Below are positions 1 to 8,683 of a DNA stretch of 64,000 nt, piece by piece. The DNA lies in contig OX595986.1 in the NCBI GenBank assembly GCA_951394045.1, positions 3,129,534 through 3,193,533 of the forward strand. Reading direction: 5' to 3'. Source of the DNA: Nitzschia sp. DOCU1. Taxonomy: Eukaryota > Bacillariophyta > Bacillariophyceae > Bacillariales > Bacillariaceae. Position 1 is the first letter of the stretch. Each line of letters opens with the position of its first letter. Position numbers and translations under genes: made by a program. Under the pieces are notes generated by a model. The model was given only the letters and a program-made list of their open reading frames with translations. It was not told where the DNA came from and ran no database searches.

Positions 1-407
1 CAAAACAAAGTTGTACATGGTAACAATATTCTCCAGCAGCCGTAGTAGCTAGCTCTCTGCATACCCTACGCTGCTTTTACTACAGACTACTGTAGTGCAC
101 ACTCTTCGCTGCTTTACACTATGCTGTATTGGTAGCTTGTGTCTTCCCTTGCCAGTCTCTTTTACTGTAGTCTGTGTCCAGCCAAAACTGACTGTGTGAC
201 TCCATGGACTGCTTTCGCAAAGAGTGGCTTGCGTGTGGTCACACGAGTCGAGTCGCATTGTGTTCTTCTTCCGACGGCGGGAAAAGGGAGAAGAAGATCG
301 TTTTTCCAAGCCACAAAGTCATTATCGTCCCTAATCCCGTCCACTCTGAAGGTAGTCCACCCTCCAAACCAGGTCTCCACCATTTAAATTTATTGTGATC
401 TTGTGAG
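1..407. other. intergenic, no gene seen
   Basis: No supported gene is seen here. Short open frames on both strands overlap one another, lack homology I recognise and have no splice support. The right part should hold the promoter and 5' UTR of the MsrB-like gene that starts at 408. Confidence 0.6.
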
Positions 408-1039
408 ATGCCGCCCTTTCCTCCTCCGTGCGTAATGGGCGACGAGTCCATAATGGCTCCAAAGGAGCATGGAACATCGAGGGTGTAAGTGAATGTAAAA
501 AGCTGCCATCGGGGAAGTTTGCGCGTTCCATTTTAATCTCACGCTTGGCATTGTAGGCCTGTTCAGGAAAATCTTCGATGGGACTGTGACCGTCAGAAAG
601 CCGACGAAATTTGTAACTTCAACCGCCACTATGCAGAATTCAGTGGGTATTTTGAGACCCGAAAAAAATTCAAGGAAGAAGCCAGGGCATCTGCAGGCCC
701 AATGGAGTTTTACGACAGCAACACTGGGAAGCTTTTATTCACAGCTCCGGTTGGCCGCACGATGGACGAATTTCTGGTTGAGAGTGCAGCTCATGGCTGG
801 CCCAGCTTTAGGGACCCTGAGGTACGTCAGCTGGCGCATCCGGTGGGCAGACCGGTGCAACAACTTGCTAAACTATATTATCACCTCCTCCTTGCAAGGT
901 TAATTGGAAGTATGTTCGTTGTCTTCCGGACGGAGAAACTGTTTCTGTCGATGGTACGCATCTGGGGCACAACCTTCCTGATAGAAAAGGTTCGCGATAC
1001 TGTATCAACCTCGTTTCAGTTGCGGGTCACAAGAAATGA
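408..1039 (+). CDS. MsrB/SelR-like methionine-R-sulfoxide reductase family protein (3 exons)
   Basis: Exons are 408-484, 557-821 and 899-1039, giving 160 aa. Both introns are clean GT-AG (gtaagt...ttgtag; gtacgt...ttgcaag) and the phases close. The C-terminal half matches the SelR fold: HGWPSF near residues 102-107, then GTHLGHNLPD and RYCIN. In MsrB enzymes the Cys of RYCxN attacks the R-sulfoxide of methionine residues and is regenerated by thioredoxin. The two CxxC zinc-binding pairs of classical MsrB are absent: the first is replaced by DSNTG and the second by a stretch with one Cys. This may therefore be a zinc-free variant or a non-enzymatic relative. The N-terminal extension carries WDC and EICNFNRHY and has no obvious targeting peptide. 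The family assignment is fairly sure; activity is inferred. Confidence 0.75.
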
Positions 1040-1152
1040 TTCCCAAACGAAGCGTGATCTTGTTGATGCAATATCAAGAATAAAAGTGTACCACGGACTG
1101 ACAGGACGAATAGGCTTTTGCTGGTTAATTATTTTGATGTGCTGATAAAGAA

Positions 1153-2025
1153 CTACATAGGCATTGCAGGATTGCCGGTGACCCTTGCAATTTCCTCGGC
1201 AGTGAGGCGCTCTTCCTTTTCGGGCTGATCGTCAATTTTCTTCATGGCTACCTTTTCTGCGTATCTAACCGAAGCCCTTTTCGTCAACAAATTCTCGTGA
1301 CCGAGACGCTGAGTGCGATTGTCAGTATCACGAACGTCGATGCGACCGACCACAAAAGCAGCAACCAAATCATGTACATACCTTCCTCACTTCTTCTGCT
1401 TCGCCAGCCGCGGCTTGCTCTTTGACGGCATCAGCAAATAGCTTGGCAATATTTTGTTCTTGGAATGAAAGCTCGTACTCGACATCGCCTAGGGTTGTTT
1501 CCAGAGTAACCACGTGCAATCCGCCCGATTGTTTTTGGATTTTCGCTTTCATGTGGGCAAGACTGATTGCATATTTTGGTGCCTTGTCACTTTCGTTGTT
1601 ATACACGAAAATAAATGGTCCTTTGATCAAAATAAGCCGCTGCTTATTATCATTTCCACCAAAGCAACCGCATCCAGCCCCAGGTCCACCCCGACTAATG
1701 ATGGCATCTCCTTCAAAGTCGGGCCCATGTTTCCCACGAAGAGTGTCAACATCGGCTCCTCGTTCACCTCCAGACCTGGTCAGAAACGCAAGAGATTTTT
1801 AAGGGTCAGCCGTCTTGGATTGTCAAGCCCCACCTGTTCTGAAGTGATCATCAACAATTCATGTCCTCACCTTCGGAAGCTCTGGCTTAAATTTTGGAAG
1901 AAGCTGCTACGACGGCTGCCCCGACGGTTGCTGAGTCGTTTGCTCTCCCGTCGAGGTGCCTTGTCAGAGCTATCGCCGACCGAGAAATCGACGGATTTGG
2001 ACTCTTTCTCTGATGAATCGGCCAT
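1153..2025 (-). CDS. conserved hypothetical, possible PH-like domain (3 exons)
   Basis: Exons on the minus strand are 2025-1871, 1775-1382 and 1308-1153, giving 234 aa; splice sites are GTGAGG/CAG and GTATGT/CAG and all phases fit. The first 50 residues are Ser, Arg and Lys rich and probably disordered. A Gly-rich loop with GAGCGCFGG follows, then a beta-rich stretch (LILIKGPFIFVYNNES) running into alternating strands and a terminal amphipathic helix (FADAVKEQAAAGEAEEVRK). That order resembles a PH-like barrel capped by a helix, but the similarity is weak and structural only. The tail is charged and ends in TGNPAMPM. The 3' end lies 113 bp from that of the convergent MsrB-like gene. I do not recognise the family. 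Confidence 0.7.
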
Positions 2026-2358
2026 GGTGGTGAAATGATTGTAAGTTTCGAATCGTATGTCGGCCCCTTGCTTTCTCAGAATGGTCAGGTTTGAGGATGA
2101 GATGAGTTAAGGCTTTTCAAGCGACACGCAGTTGGTTCGCCGAGGTTCTCATAAGCTAAACGAAAGGGGTAAAAACATTTCGCACAGAAATGCACAGTGC
2201 CTAGGCTGCATTATTGGGACCCCTGAACGTACAGCCACGTCAAAACTCCTATTGGGCGCGGGTGGTTGTTGTGGCTTGCAAAATAGATGATACGTACTAC
2301 ACTGCACTATGAGGTTACCATGCCACGTACTAGGTATCGCCGCGAAAATTCCCATGCA
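2026..2358. other. intergenic between two minus-strand genes
   Basis: This should hold the promoter of the PH-like gene (starts at 2025) and the 3' UTR of the NUFIP1-like gene (stops at 2359). No coding frame or recognisable element is seen. Confidence 0.5.
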
Positions 2359-3411
2359 TCAATCGAAAAAATCCTTGTCCACAATGAACTGCAAAAGCTG
2401 CATAGTAAGAGAAGCTTCTCGTTCCATGTCACTTGCCAGTAGTTTCCGGAGAAGTGTGTCCGACGTTGTATGCCCCCCGCGCTTCCGCTTTTTGGCGCCA
2501 GTACTAGTCGCAAAGGGCTGCGGCGATGTCTCGTGACTAAATCGACAAGCGTCTCCATTTAAACAAGAGCCATTCCGCATAAAGTAACGACATGGTCGGT
2601 TCCCTCGAGGAACACTTTCAACTTGGGTAGATATGCTCGCAGTCTTTTCAGCTTGTTGTGGCACAGGCGTACTCGCATTGTCGGATGCCGCAATCTTCTT
2701 CTCAGAATTGATTTCTTCTTCGTCTCCGCTCTCAGAACCAGAAGATCCATAACCAGCGAGCAGAGAAGTCATCCCCTGGGTCTCGGTCTCCTTCTCCACC
2801 CTCACCACATCATCTTTGTTTTCCTTTGTTTCGTTCTTGGCAACGTGTTGACGAGGAAACCTCTTCTTTCGATCCTCAATCCATCTTTGAATATCCTCGG
2901 GACGATTCCCCACACAAATTCGAAATCGCTGTACCCGACATCCTGGAACGGCTATGGTTACGGTCTTGAAGCCCGATCCCGAGAATTTTCCGTGGGTCCC
3001 TTGATAGTGTGCCTTGACAATTTTCGGAACGCCTTCAAAGGAACATTCTGTACATTTTACGTGGCTTCTTCGATGACTTTTTAGAGCTTGCTGCGACTCA
3101 AGCGCCAAGTCACAAGCATCACAGAACCAGGGACTATCCTTTGAATCCACTTCCACGGGTGTTAATTGATTGTCTGGGCCATTGCCATGAGTAAGTGCTG
3201 CTGCAGGAGGCATCTGTGGAGGTGCCTGACCAGGAGCCAGGTGAAATCTCCTCGAGAGAAGAGCGTGCCCAGCAGTATGTCCAAAGCCATAACGAGGCAT
3301 TTGAGAAGATACATTGCTTGCTGGTGGCGGAGGCGGAGGAGGGGGCAGTGGTACTCGGCCGCTCGATCTGTCATTTGAAGTTCCGTAACCGTACGGCGTC
3401 TGACTCGACAT
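2359..3411 (-). CDS. NUFIP1: NUFIP1-like zinc-finger protein, box C/D snoRNP assembly factor
   Basis: Single exon of 350 aa. The open frame reaches 3465 only through a TTG, so the ATG at 3411 (MSSQTPYG) is taken as the start; a stop lies upstream. The N-terminus has a poly-Pro run. A C2H2 finger follows (C97, C100, H113, H117), directly trailed by CTEC (C120, C123). Next comes a NUFIP1-type block containing FRICVGNRPEDIQRWIEDRK, then a classical CCCH finger (C274, C283, C289, H293). NUFIP1 (yeast Rsa1) acts in the nucleus with R2TP and SNU13 to assemble box C/D snoRNPs, which guide rRNA 2'-O-methylation. Finger plus block supports the assignment; its partners in this organism are inferred. 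It shares a divergent promoter with the Costars-domain gene. Confidence 0.8.
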   Translation of the reverse strand: MSSQTPYGYGTSNDRSSGRVPLPPPPPPPPASNVSSQMPRYGFGHTAGHALLSRRFHLAPGQAPPQMPPAAALTHGNGPDNQLTPVEVDSKDSPWFCDACDLALESQQALKSHRRSHVKCTECSFEGVPKIVKAHYQGTHGKFSGSGFKTVTIAVPGCRVQRFRICVGNRPEDIQRWIEDRKKRFPRQHVAKNETKENKDDVVRVEKETETQGMTSLLAGYGSSGSESGDEEEINSEKKIAASDNASTPVPQQAEKTASISTQVESVPRGNRPCRYFMRNGSCLNGDACRFSHETSPQPFATSTGAKKRKRGGHTTSDTLLRKLLASDMEREASLTMQLLQFIVDKDFFD

Positions 3412-4076
3412 TTTGGGACCGAGAAAATTAGGAGTGAATCCGATCCTTTTTCGCGCTTCCTTCAAGCTAGTACCAAACAGTCATCTCCTTGCGGCTCTAT
3501 CGTAATATGTTTGATGGCACACGAAGGTCTGATAACCATGACTCTCTTTGATGGTTTGGGAGCAAGGGAAGAATGAATGGCCATCTGTTGTCATCACGGT
3601 CCCCGGTCGGCGGTCTGCGTGTCTCTCGCTTGCGCTTTTCTCGTCGACAAGAAGGATTTTGGCTCGCGAATGTTTTCTTGGCGGCGAGTTAGTCGAAGGA
3701 GTCGTTCCCCCAAATCTGCCTCCAACGCCACATCTGCATGCGTCTGCCCCCACAATTTCCTATCGGGAAGGCAACAAAATCGAAAAAAGGGTCATCGCGC
3801 CGACCGACCGCCGCCCATCTTCGCCATCAATCCCAACTTTTTCCTGTCCTTCATGTGTCACGTTGCTGGGGGCTTTTAGGCAACTCAAGGATTTCACCCT
3901 AGTAGCTTTCCTCTACTACAGTACTACTAGAAAATTGAGAGTCTCGTCCGAGATTGTTCACGTGTAGTGCTCTAGTGTCCAGTGGGCAGGTTGGAAACAA
4001 AAGCAACGAACAAAAAAGTCGTTTCGGAACGCTGGTCCCTTTGTGTTAACTGCCGGTCTGCCGAGGATAGCGAACC
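3412..4076. other. divergent promoter region, NUFIP1-like / Costars gene
   Basis: 665 bp lie between two start codons on opposite strands, so this holds both promoters. Pyrimidine-rich stretches occur. No gene and no confident transcription-factor site is seen. Confidence 0.5.
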
Positions 4077-4940
4077 ATGTCGCAATGGGAGGAAGATTTC
4101 CCCGACGATGAGGTAAGATTCAATTCCACAGACAACTTCAGCAAGTCAAAAGTGTGTTTCATTCCGTGTGGCTAATTTTCTTTACTATCGACTTACTTGG
4201 AAGATGATGGGTTCACCCAAGCCGAAGCCAGAAGCCGAAAAGGACGACAAGCCCGAACAGGAACCAGCGAAAGAACCAGAAGAGACGAATGTTGCCCCTG
4301 AGTCAGAGCCCGCAACATCCGAACCTGCTGAACCTATAGTATCACCACCGACTGAACCAGCCGAGCCTACGATACCCGATGATCCAGATGATCCTACGAT
4401 ACCTGCGATACCTAAACCAGCTAAACCTGTGATACCTGAACCAGCTAAACCTGTGATACCTGAACCAGCTGAACCTGCGATACCTGAACCACCTCGGCCT
4501 AGGACTATACCAGCGCCGAAACCAGAAGTTCCTAAGAAATTTCCATCGAAGTTACCGGTCAAAGAAAAGGAGGAAGAAGAAGACGGTGTCGGAAACAAAA
4601 TCGCAACTTCTGATGATATTATCCATGAACAGGAGGTAAGAAATATTGTGCCGCCTCAGTCGTCTTTCTCTTTGCCTCCGATGGCTCACAATCGCCGCCC
4701 CAGTCGAGATTAGAAGCCGAGCTAAAGCAGTTGCTGGTTGATATACGACGAGTTGGCGAAGAAGGAAAGCCCCAAGCAACTTTTGGAGAGTTGTTTGATG
4801 ATGAGCAAGTCGCGAACTACTATGAGGCGCTGGTTGGAACGTTGAAGAGTGCAAAGAAACGCAATTTGGTGGATTTCAAAGGTCAAATGTTGCTCAAAGG
4901 CCCACATGATAACGTCGTCATTTCGATCGTTGGCGAATAG
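4077..4940 (+). CDS. Costars (ABRACL-like) domain protein with Pro/Glu-rich repeat linker (3 exons)
   Basis: Exons are 4077-4112, 4204-4635 and 4704-4940, giving 234 aa; introns are gtaagatt...ttggaag and gtaagaaa...ccccag and phases close. Exon 1 encodes only MSQWEEDFPDDE. Exon 2 is a long acidic Pro/Glu/Ala-rich stretch including a near-perfect 24-bp tandem repeat. Exon 3 is a full Costars domain (about residues 157-234): it has TFGELFDDEQVANYYEALVG and ends with GQMLLKGPHDNVVISIVGE, matching the family's YEALVGTLxxAKK and LLLxGxHDxVxI motifs. Costars proteins such as Dictyostelium costars and mammalian ABRACL modulate actin dynamics and cell motility. Family members are usually about 80 aa, so the long low-complexity N-terminus is unusual. 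The domain call is firm; an actin role is inferred. Confidence 0.85.
4414..4485 (+). repeat. 24-bp tandem repeat, three copies
   Basis: Units at 4414-4437, 4438-4461 and 4462-4485 differ by only a few bases and each encodes (K/E)PA(K/E)P(V/A)IP. The repeat is in frame in the linker of the Costars gene, and further degenerate copies flank it. Copy number may vary between strains. Confidence 0.9.
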
Positions 4941-5029
4941 GCTTCGGATGACTCAAACGTCTGGTATTGTTTACCGACACCCTGTGACACCCCTGTTTTT
5001 CCTTTGATCCAGTAATTCTTTGTTCCTGG

Positions 5030-5920
5030 CTATGCTTCCACCAGTAAACTAAGTGCAGGATTTATGCCTTCCAAAGACATTGTCCCTTCACATTCATGGA
5101 TTTTGCTGACCTCGAAAGTGATCTTGCTGTCCACAGAAATCGTTTGTCCGCCACTCTCGGATACCCATTTCTGTAGGTCGGCGTCAAAGGAGTAGCCGGC
5201 ACCACGAAGTTGTTCGGCCGATACCATAGCATTAAAGTAATTCAACACCAACATTCCCAAGTGTGACGGGAAACATTCGTTTACAACTCCATGAAGCTTT
5301 GGGGACAAAAGAAAAGATTAATGTTTGTTGGACCAAGACATCTTTAAAGCAAGGGTCCAAACACAACGTACCTCACACTCGACATAAGGCCGGAAGACCA
5401 ATGCATCACACGATACAGTGTAATGGATCCACGGAAGTTCGTTCAATATCCAGCCTCGTCCTTGACCTTTGCCGTCACTTTTGATCTGAACATTTTCACA
5501 CGCCAAGAGAATGCCGCCCAAACCGTCCGAAAATTTCAGAAGCATTTGGTTCAAGGAATCCTGGACAGCATCCTCGGTGTTGTGTAGAGAGCTGGGAAGC
5601 AACGATAGCTCAACGTCGACTTTCTTCTTCAGGAAGATTGCTTTCTTAGTCTTTCTGGTTTTGGGAGCTTTCGACTGATCGGGTGGGTTATTCGAACCAA
5701 CGTTGCGGCTTTTCGTCGACTCAGTTTTTCCGTCCGGCGCCTTTTCGGATTCCTTCTTCGAGCGCTTCTTAGCCTTTTTGTCGCTATCGGTGCGGTCCCT
5801 TTTCCCCATCGTCCTAGATTGAATGAACGCGCCCTGGCCACTAGCTAGAGTTAGTCTGTTGTCGTTTAACTCTGATAGCTCGCGTAATACTGGTAGCAAA
5901 TATGACGAAGAAGTTGCCAT
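5030..5920 (-). CDS. RPA43: DNA-directed RNA polymerase I subunit RPA43 (2 exons)
   Basis: Exons on the minus strand are 5920-5372 and 5296-5030, giving 271 aa; the intron is gtacgt...ccccaaag. The first 90 residues are Lys/Arg rich and probably a nuclear-localising tail. The region from about residue 95 has the Rpb7/RPA43 N-terminal fold pattern: long amphipathic helix, GGILLACENVQIKSDGKGQG, FRPYVECELHGVVNE, then the OB-fold signature FPSHLGMLVLNYFNAMV, typical of the Pol I stalk subunit. RPA43 with RPA14 or its equivalent forms the Pol I stalk and contacts Rrn3 during rDNA initiation in the nucleolus. The gene is convergent with the Costars gene (89 bp between stops) and divergent from the coiled-coil gene at 6863. 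Confidence 0.85.
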
Positions 5921-6862
5921 TGTCCTTGATGATCTTTGGCGATTGGGATTGATTGGATATGGCGGCAGCCGGACGACGGGAGGGCGATAGAAGGTACAAT
6001 CATATATATGTAGATTTAATATCCTATCTTGGTACCCTGGTACCTACACGTGCGGAAGAACGGCCAGGCAGAAGCACGCGCTGGTTCGAAGAATGATGGC
6101 TCCTAAATAAAATTCCGTAACTAATAATTCGCAGTCCAAGAAACGGAATATTGTAGTCCGAATTCTTAGCTTCGTCGGTGTCAACTTTTGTGTCACAAGC
6201 AGAAGCAAGGTGTGATCTGTAATAAAAAAAAGGAATGAATCTTCGGATGTAGCTTCTCTCATTTACGATTCGCTCCCAAATACTTCCGGTAGTTATGAGA
6301 TTGTCTTGAACAAGTAAAATTCAACATGAATTAAGTACTGTTGAACCCAATTCGTAAATCAATTCTCCCGTTACCAATGATCTTAAGTAAATGGATTATC
6401 AACAGCTCACTGTACTGACTGTGGCGTCTGGATCAACACGTCGCCTCTGCTGGCCTTCGTTCGGAAGAACCCGAGTGATGAAAAGAGCGAAACCATGCAC
6501 AGCCGCAGAGCTGCTGTCGCTGTAGTTGCGCCGTTGAACACACAGCGAACGCCCCCTTTCCCATCACTATTTGTGCTTGTTTGGGCCTCCCTCGCCTTCC
6601 TGCGTGAGTTCAGAGCACATTCCGTGGTCGCTTGTGTAATTCAGTCTCCACTTCAATACCGACTGTAGGCTCAGCGGTTAACAGCGAATGGATCACCCGA
6701 AAACCAAAACAGCCAAATCCTTTCTGTCAAGCAACAACCGAGAAGAAGCGACCTCGCGCTGAGGCCGGATATGGTCCTTTGAGCGACGGGTCCTCATTAT
6801 ATCATCCCTAGGACAAAGATACTTGCTTTGCTTGGCAATAGTTTGCCTGGGTTTCTAGAATC
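5921..6862. other. divergent promoter region, RPA43 / coiled-coil gene
   Basis: 942 bp between opposite starts. Only short overlapping frames without splice support are present. It presumably holds both promoters; no specific site is assigned. Confidence 0.5.
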
Positions 6863-8437
6863 ATGCCGCTTGGTCAGGGATGGCTGAATGCCTGGGTGAA
6901 GGTGAACAACAAGCATGTTGTTTACAATCGAAATGAGAAAGGAGAGGACATGATAAGTCCATCGTCATCCAGGCATGCTGGCAAGTCATCAGGGACCATC
7001 AGCTCGGCAAAAACAGCAAAAACGGCAATAAGTGAAGATGCAGAGACGCAGGCGATTCGGAGAGTAAACAGTCGGAAGAATAGGCGTCGTCTCCACCGAA
7101 CTATCTCTGCGTCCGATCTCATCCGTGATCAGGCAAGAACTTTGGGAGCAAAGCCAGAGGGGGAAGCAGTTCTTGATGTATCGAGTTCGTCTCAAACAAC
7201 CGTGGGGCGTGCTGGAGGCTTGCCGACGCTAAACCCCCCACCGTTCTCGGTCAGTGAAAGGTCGACGGAAGAGAATGAGGTTGGTTCCTTAGAGGGGTCG
7301 TTGAGGTTCATGGCTGGTTTGCTGGGAACCGATGTAGAGACGCTGGAACCGGCCAGAGTTACAGGGCACGATAGCTGGAATCTAGAGGTCTCGTCCTTGC
7401 AGTGGGCACCGCCCACGCATCAGCTGGACGCTGCTTCGATACAATCGAGAGGAGGCTATTCTCTTCCAACTCGAACATCAAATTCGTCATATCATCGAGA
7501 AAACTCTGATGAAAGTGCATCCAAAGGGGGTTTCAGGTTTCCTATTTTCTCGAACGACAAAGGTCAATGCCGGCACTGCTCAAAGCTGGAGCTTGACCTA
7601 TCGGTCATAAGGGAAGATCTGGAATACCTGCGGTCGCTGGCGCTTCGCAACGAATTCGTCTGTAGTTCGTGCAACGCTGAAACGCCGCGGCAGGCACAGT
7701 CTGCTGTGCGCATTGATCCGAGAAGCAGCGATCGACTACTGGACGAAGTGACCGCAAGGCACAAAGCTCAGCTTGAACAGCTGACGAAAGACAGAGTAAG
7801 TTTACGTTTGCATCCTCTAATATCTTGGCCGCTCAACATGATTCGGACTAACACTTGTGCACTACAGCAACGTTGGCAACATGATGCTCAGGTCAAGCTT
7901 CAGAAGTATGCGGGTCTTTGTAAGGACTTGAACGAAGAAGCGATGCTGCGAAACAATGAAGTCATCTCTTTACACAAAGAGATGGACTTGTTGCGATCGG
8001 AGCGTGATCAGTTGGCTGGAGAACTGGAGGCTGCTCGCGCGACGATATTAGAGTACGAAAAGGATGCCCTGGAACGAAAGAAGATTGATGCCAAAATCCA
8101 GCACTACGAGAGCAAAGGCCTCGATGAGGCTGAAGTTGCAATCAAGAGAAGGGATGCCATCATTGTAGACCTCTCCACTCGGCTGGAGAAGGCGCTCGAT
8201 CTGATGGAATTGGAACGCGAGCAACAACGCCAGCGACGCCAAATCATTTTCCCTACCCAGCGGGCGTCTGTGTCCGGCGAGCAACATGACGTTGCTACGG
8301 AACTCAAAATGACAAAAGACACGCTGTCCGACGTACAAGCGGAGCTTCATGCACTGCAACTTAATTCCAAGAAGCGAGAAGCGGAATGGTTGTCACGAAT
8401 AGAAGCTTTGGAACGGCAACTCAACCCCGCTAGCTGA
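6863..8437 (+). CDS. coiled-coil protein with paired CxxC motifs (2 exons)
   Basis: Exons are 6863-7795 and 7868-8437, giving 500 aa. The 72-bp intron (gtaagttt...actacag) is a multiple of three and has no stop, so the frame reads through; consensus splice sites argue for removal. The N-terminus starts GWLNAWVKVNNKHVVYN, weakly like the first strands of a PH domain. A Ser-rich disordered region follows. CRHC (C236, C239) and CSSC (C267, C270) could bind one zinc and flank a short helical segment. From about residue 285 to the end (less the intron) the protein is a long heptad-rich coiled coil. Such proteins often act as cytoskeletal or vesicle scaffolds, but I recognise no family. It is convergent with the Cdh1 gene. 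Confidence 0.75.
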   Translation: MPLGQGWLNAWVKVNNKHVVYNRNEKGEDMISPSSSRHAGKSSGTISSAKTAKTAISEDAETQAIRRVNSRKNRRRLHRTISASDLIRDQARTLGAKPEGEAVLDVSSSSQTTVGRAGGLPTLNPPPFSVSERSTEENEVGSLEGSLRFMAGLLGTDVETLEPARVTGHDSWNLEVSSLQWAPPTHQLDAASIQSRGGYSLPTRTSNSSYHRENSDESASKGGFRFPIFSNDKGQCRHCSKLELDLSVIREDLEYLRSLALRNEFVCSSCNAETPRQAQSAVRIDPRSSDRLLDEVTARHKAQLEQLTKDRVSLRLHPLISWPLNMIRTNTCALQQRWQHDAQVKLQKYAGLCKDLNEEAMLRNNEVISLHKEMDLLRSERDQLAGELEAARATILEYEKDALERKKIDAKIQHYESKGLDEAEVAIKRRDAIIVDLSTRLEKALDLMELEREQQRQRRQIIFPTQRASVSGEQHDVATELKMTKDTLSDVQAELHALQLNSKKREAEWLSRIEALERQLNPAS

Positions 8438-8683
8438 ATAATCTTGCTGCTCTTGTAACACTTACCCCCTTGTAGACGCTGCTACAATAAATCGCTCCGC
8501 TCATTGCTTGGGCTCATAGATCACCTGCACATAAAAATCTAATGAAATACATCACCGTTTCGACACTGAGAGTTTTGTCTAGATTCGTTTCATCTAGATT
8601 GGTTAGCAAAAGTGTTACTAGACTCTAAGAAAAGTTGTCGCGGCTATTCTTTCCCATGCTTCACCTCGAGCACAAAAAGTTCC

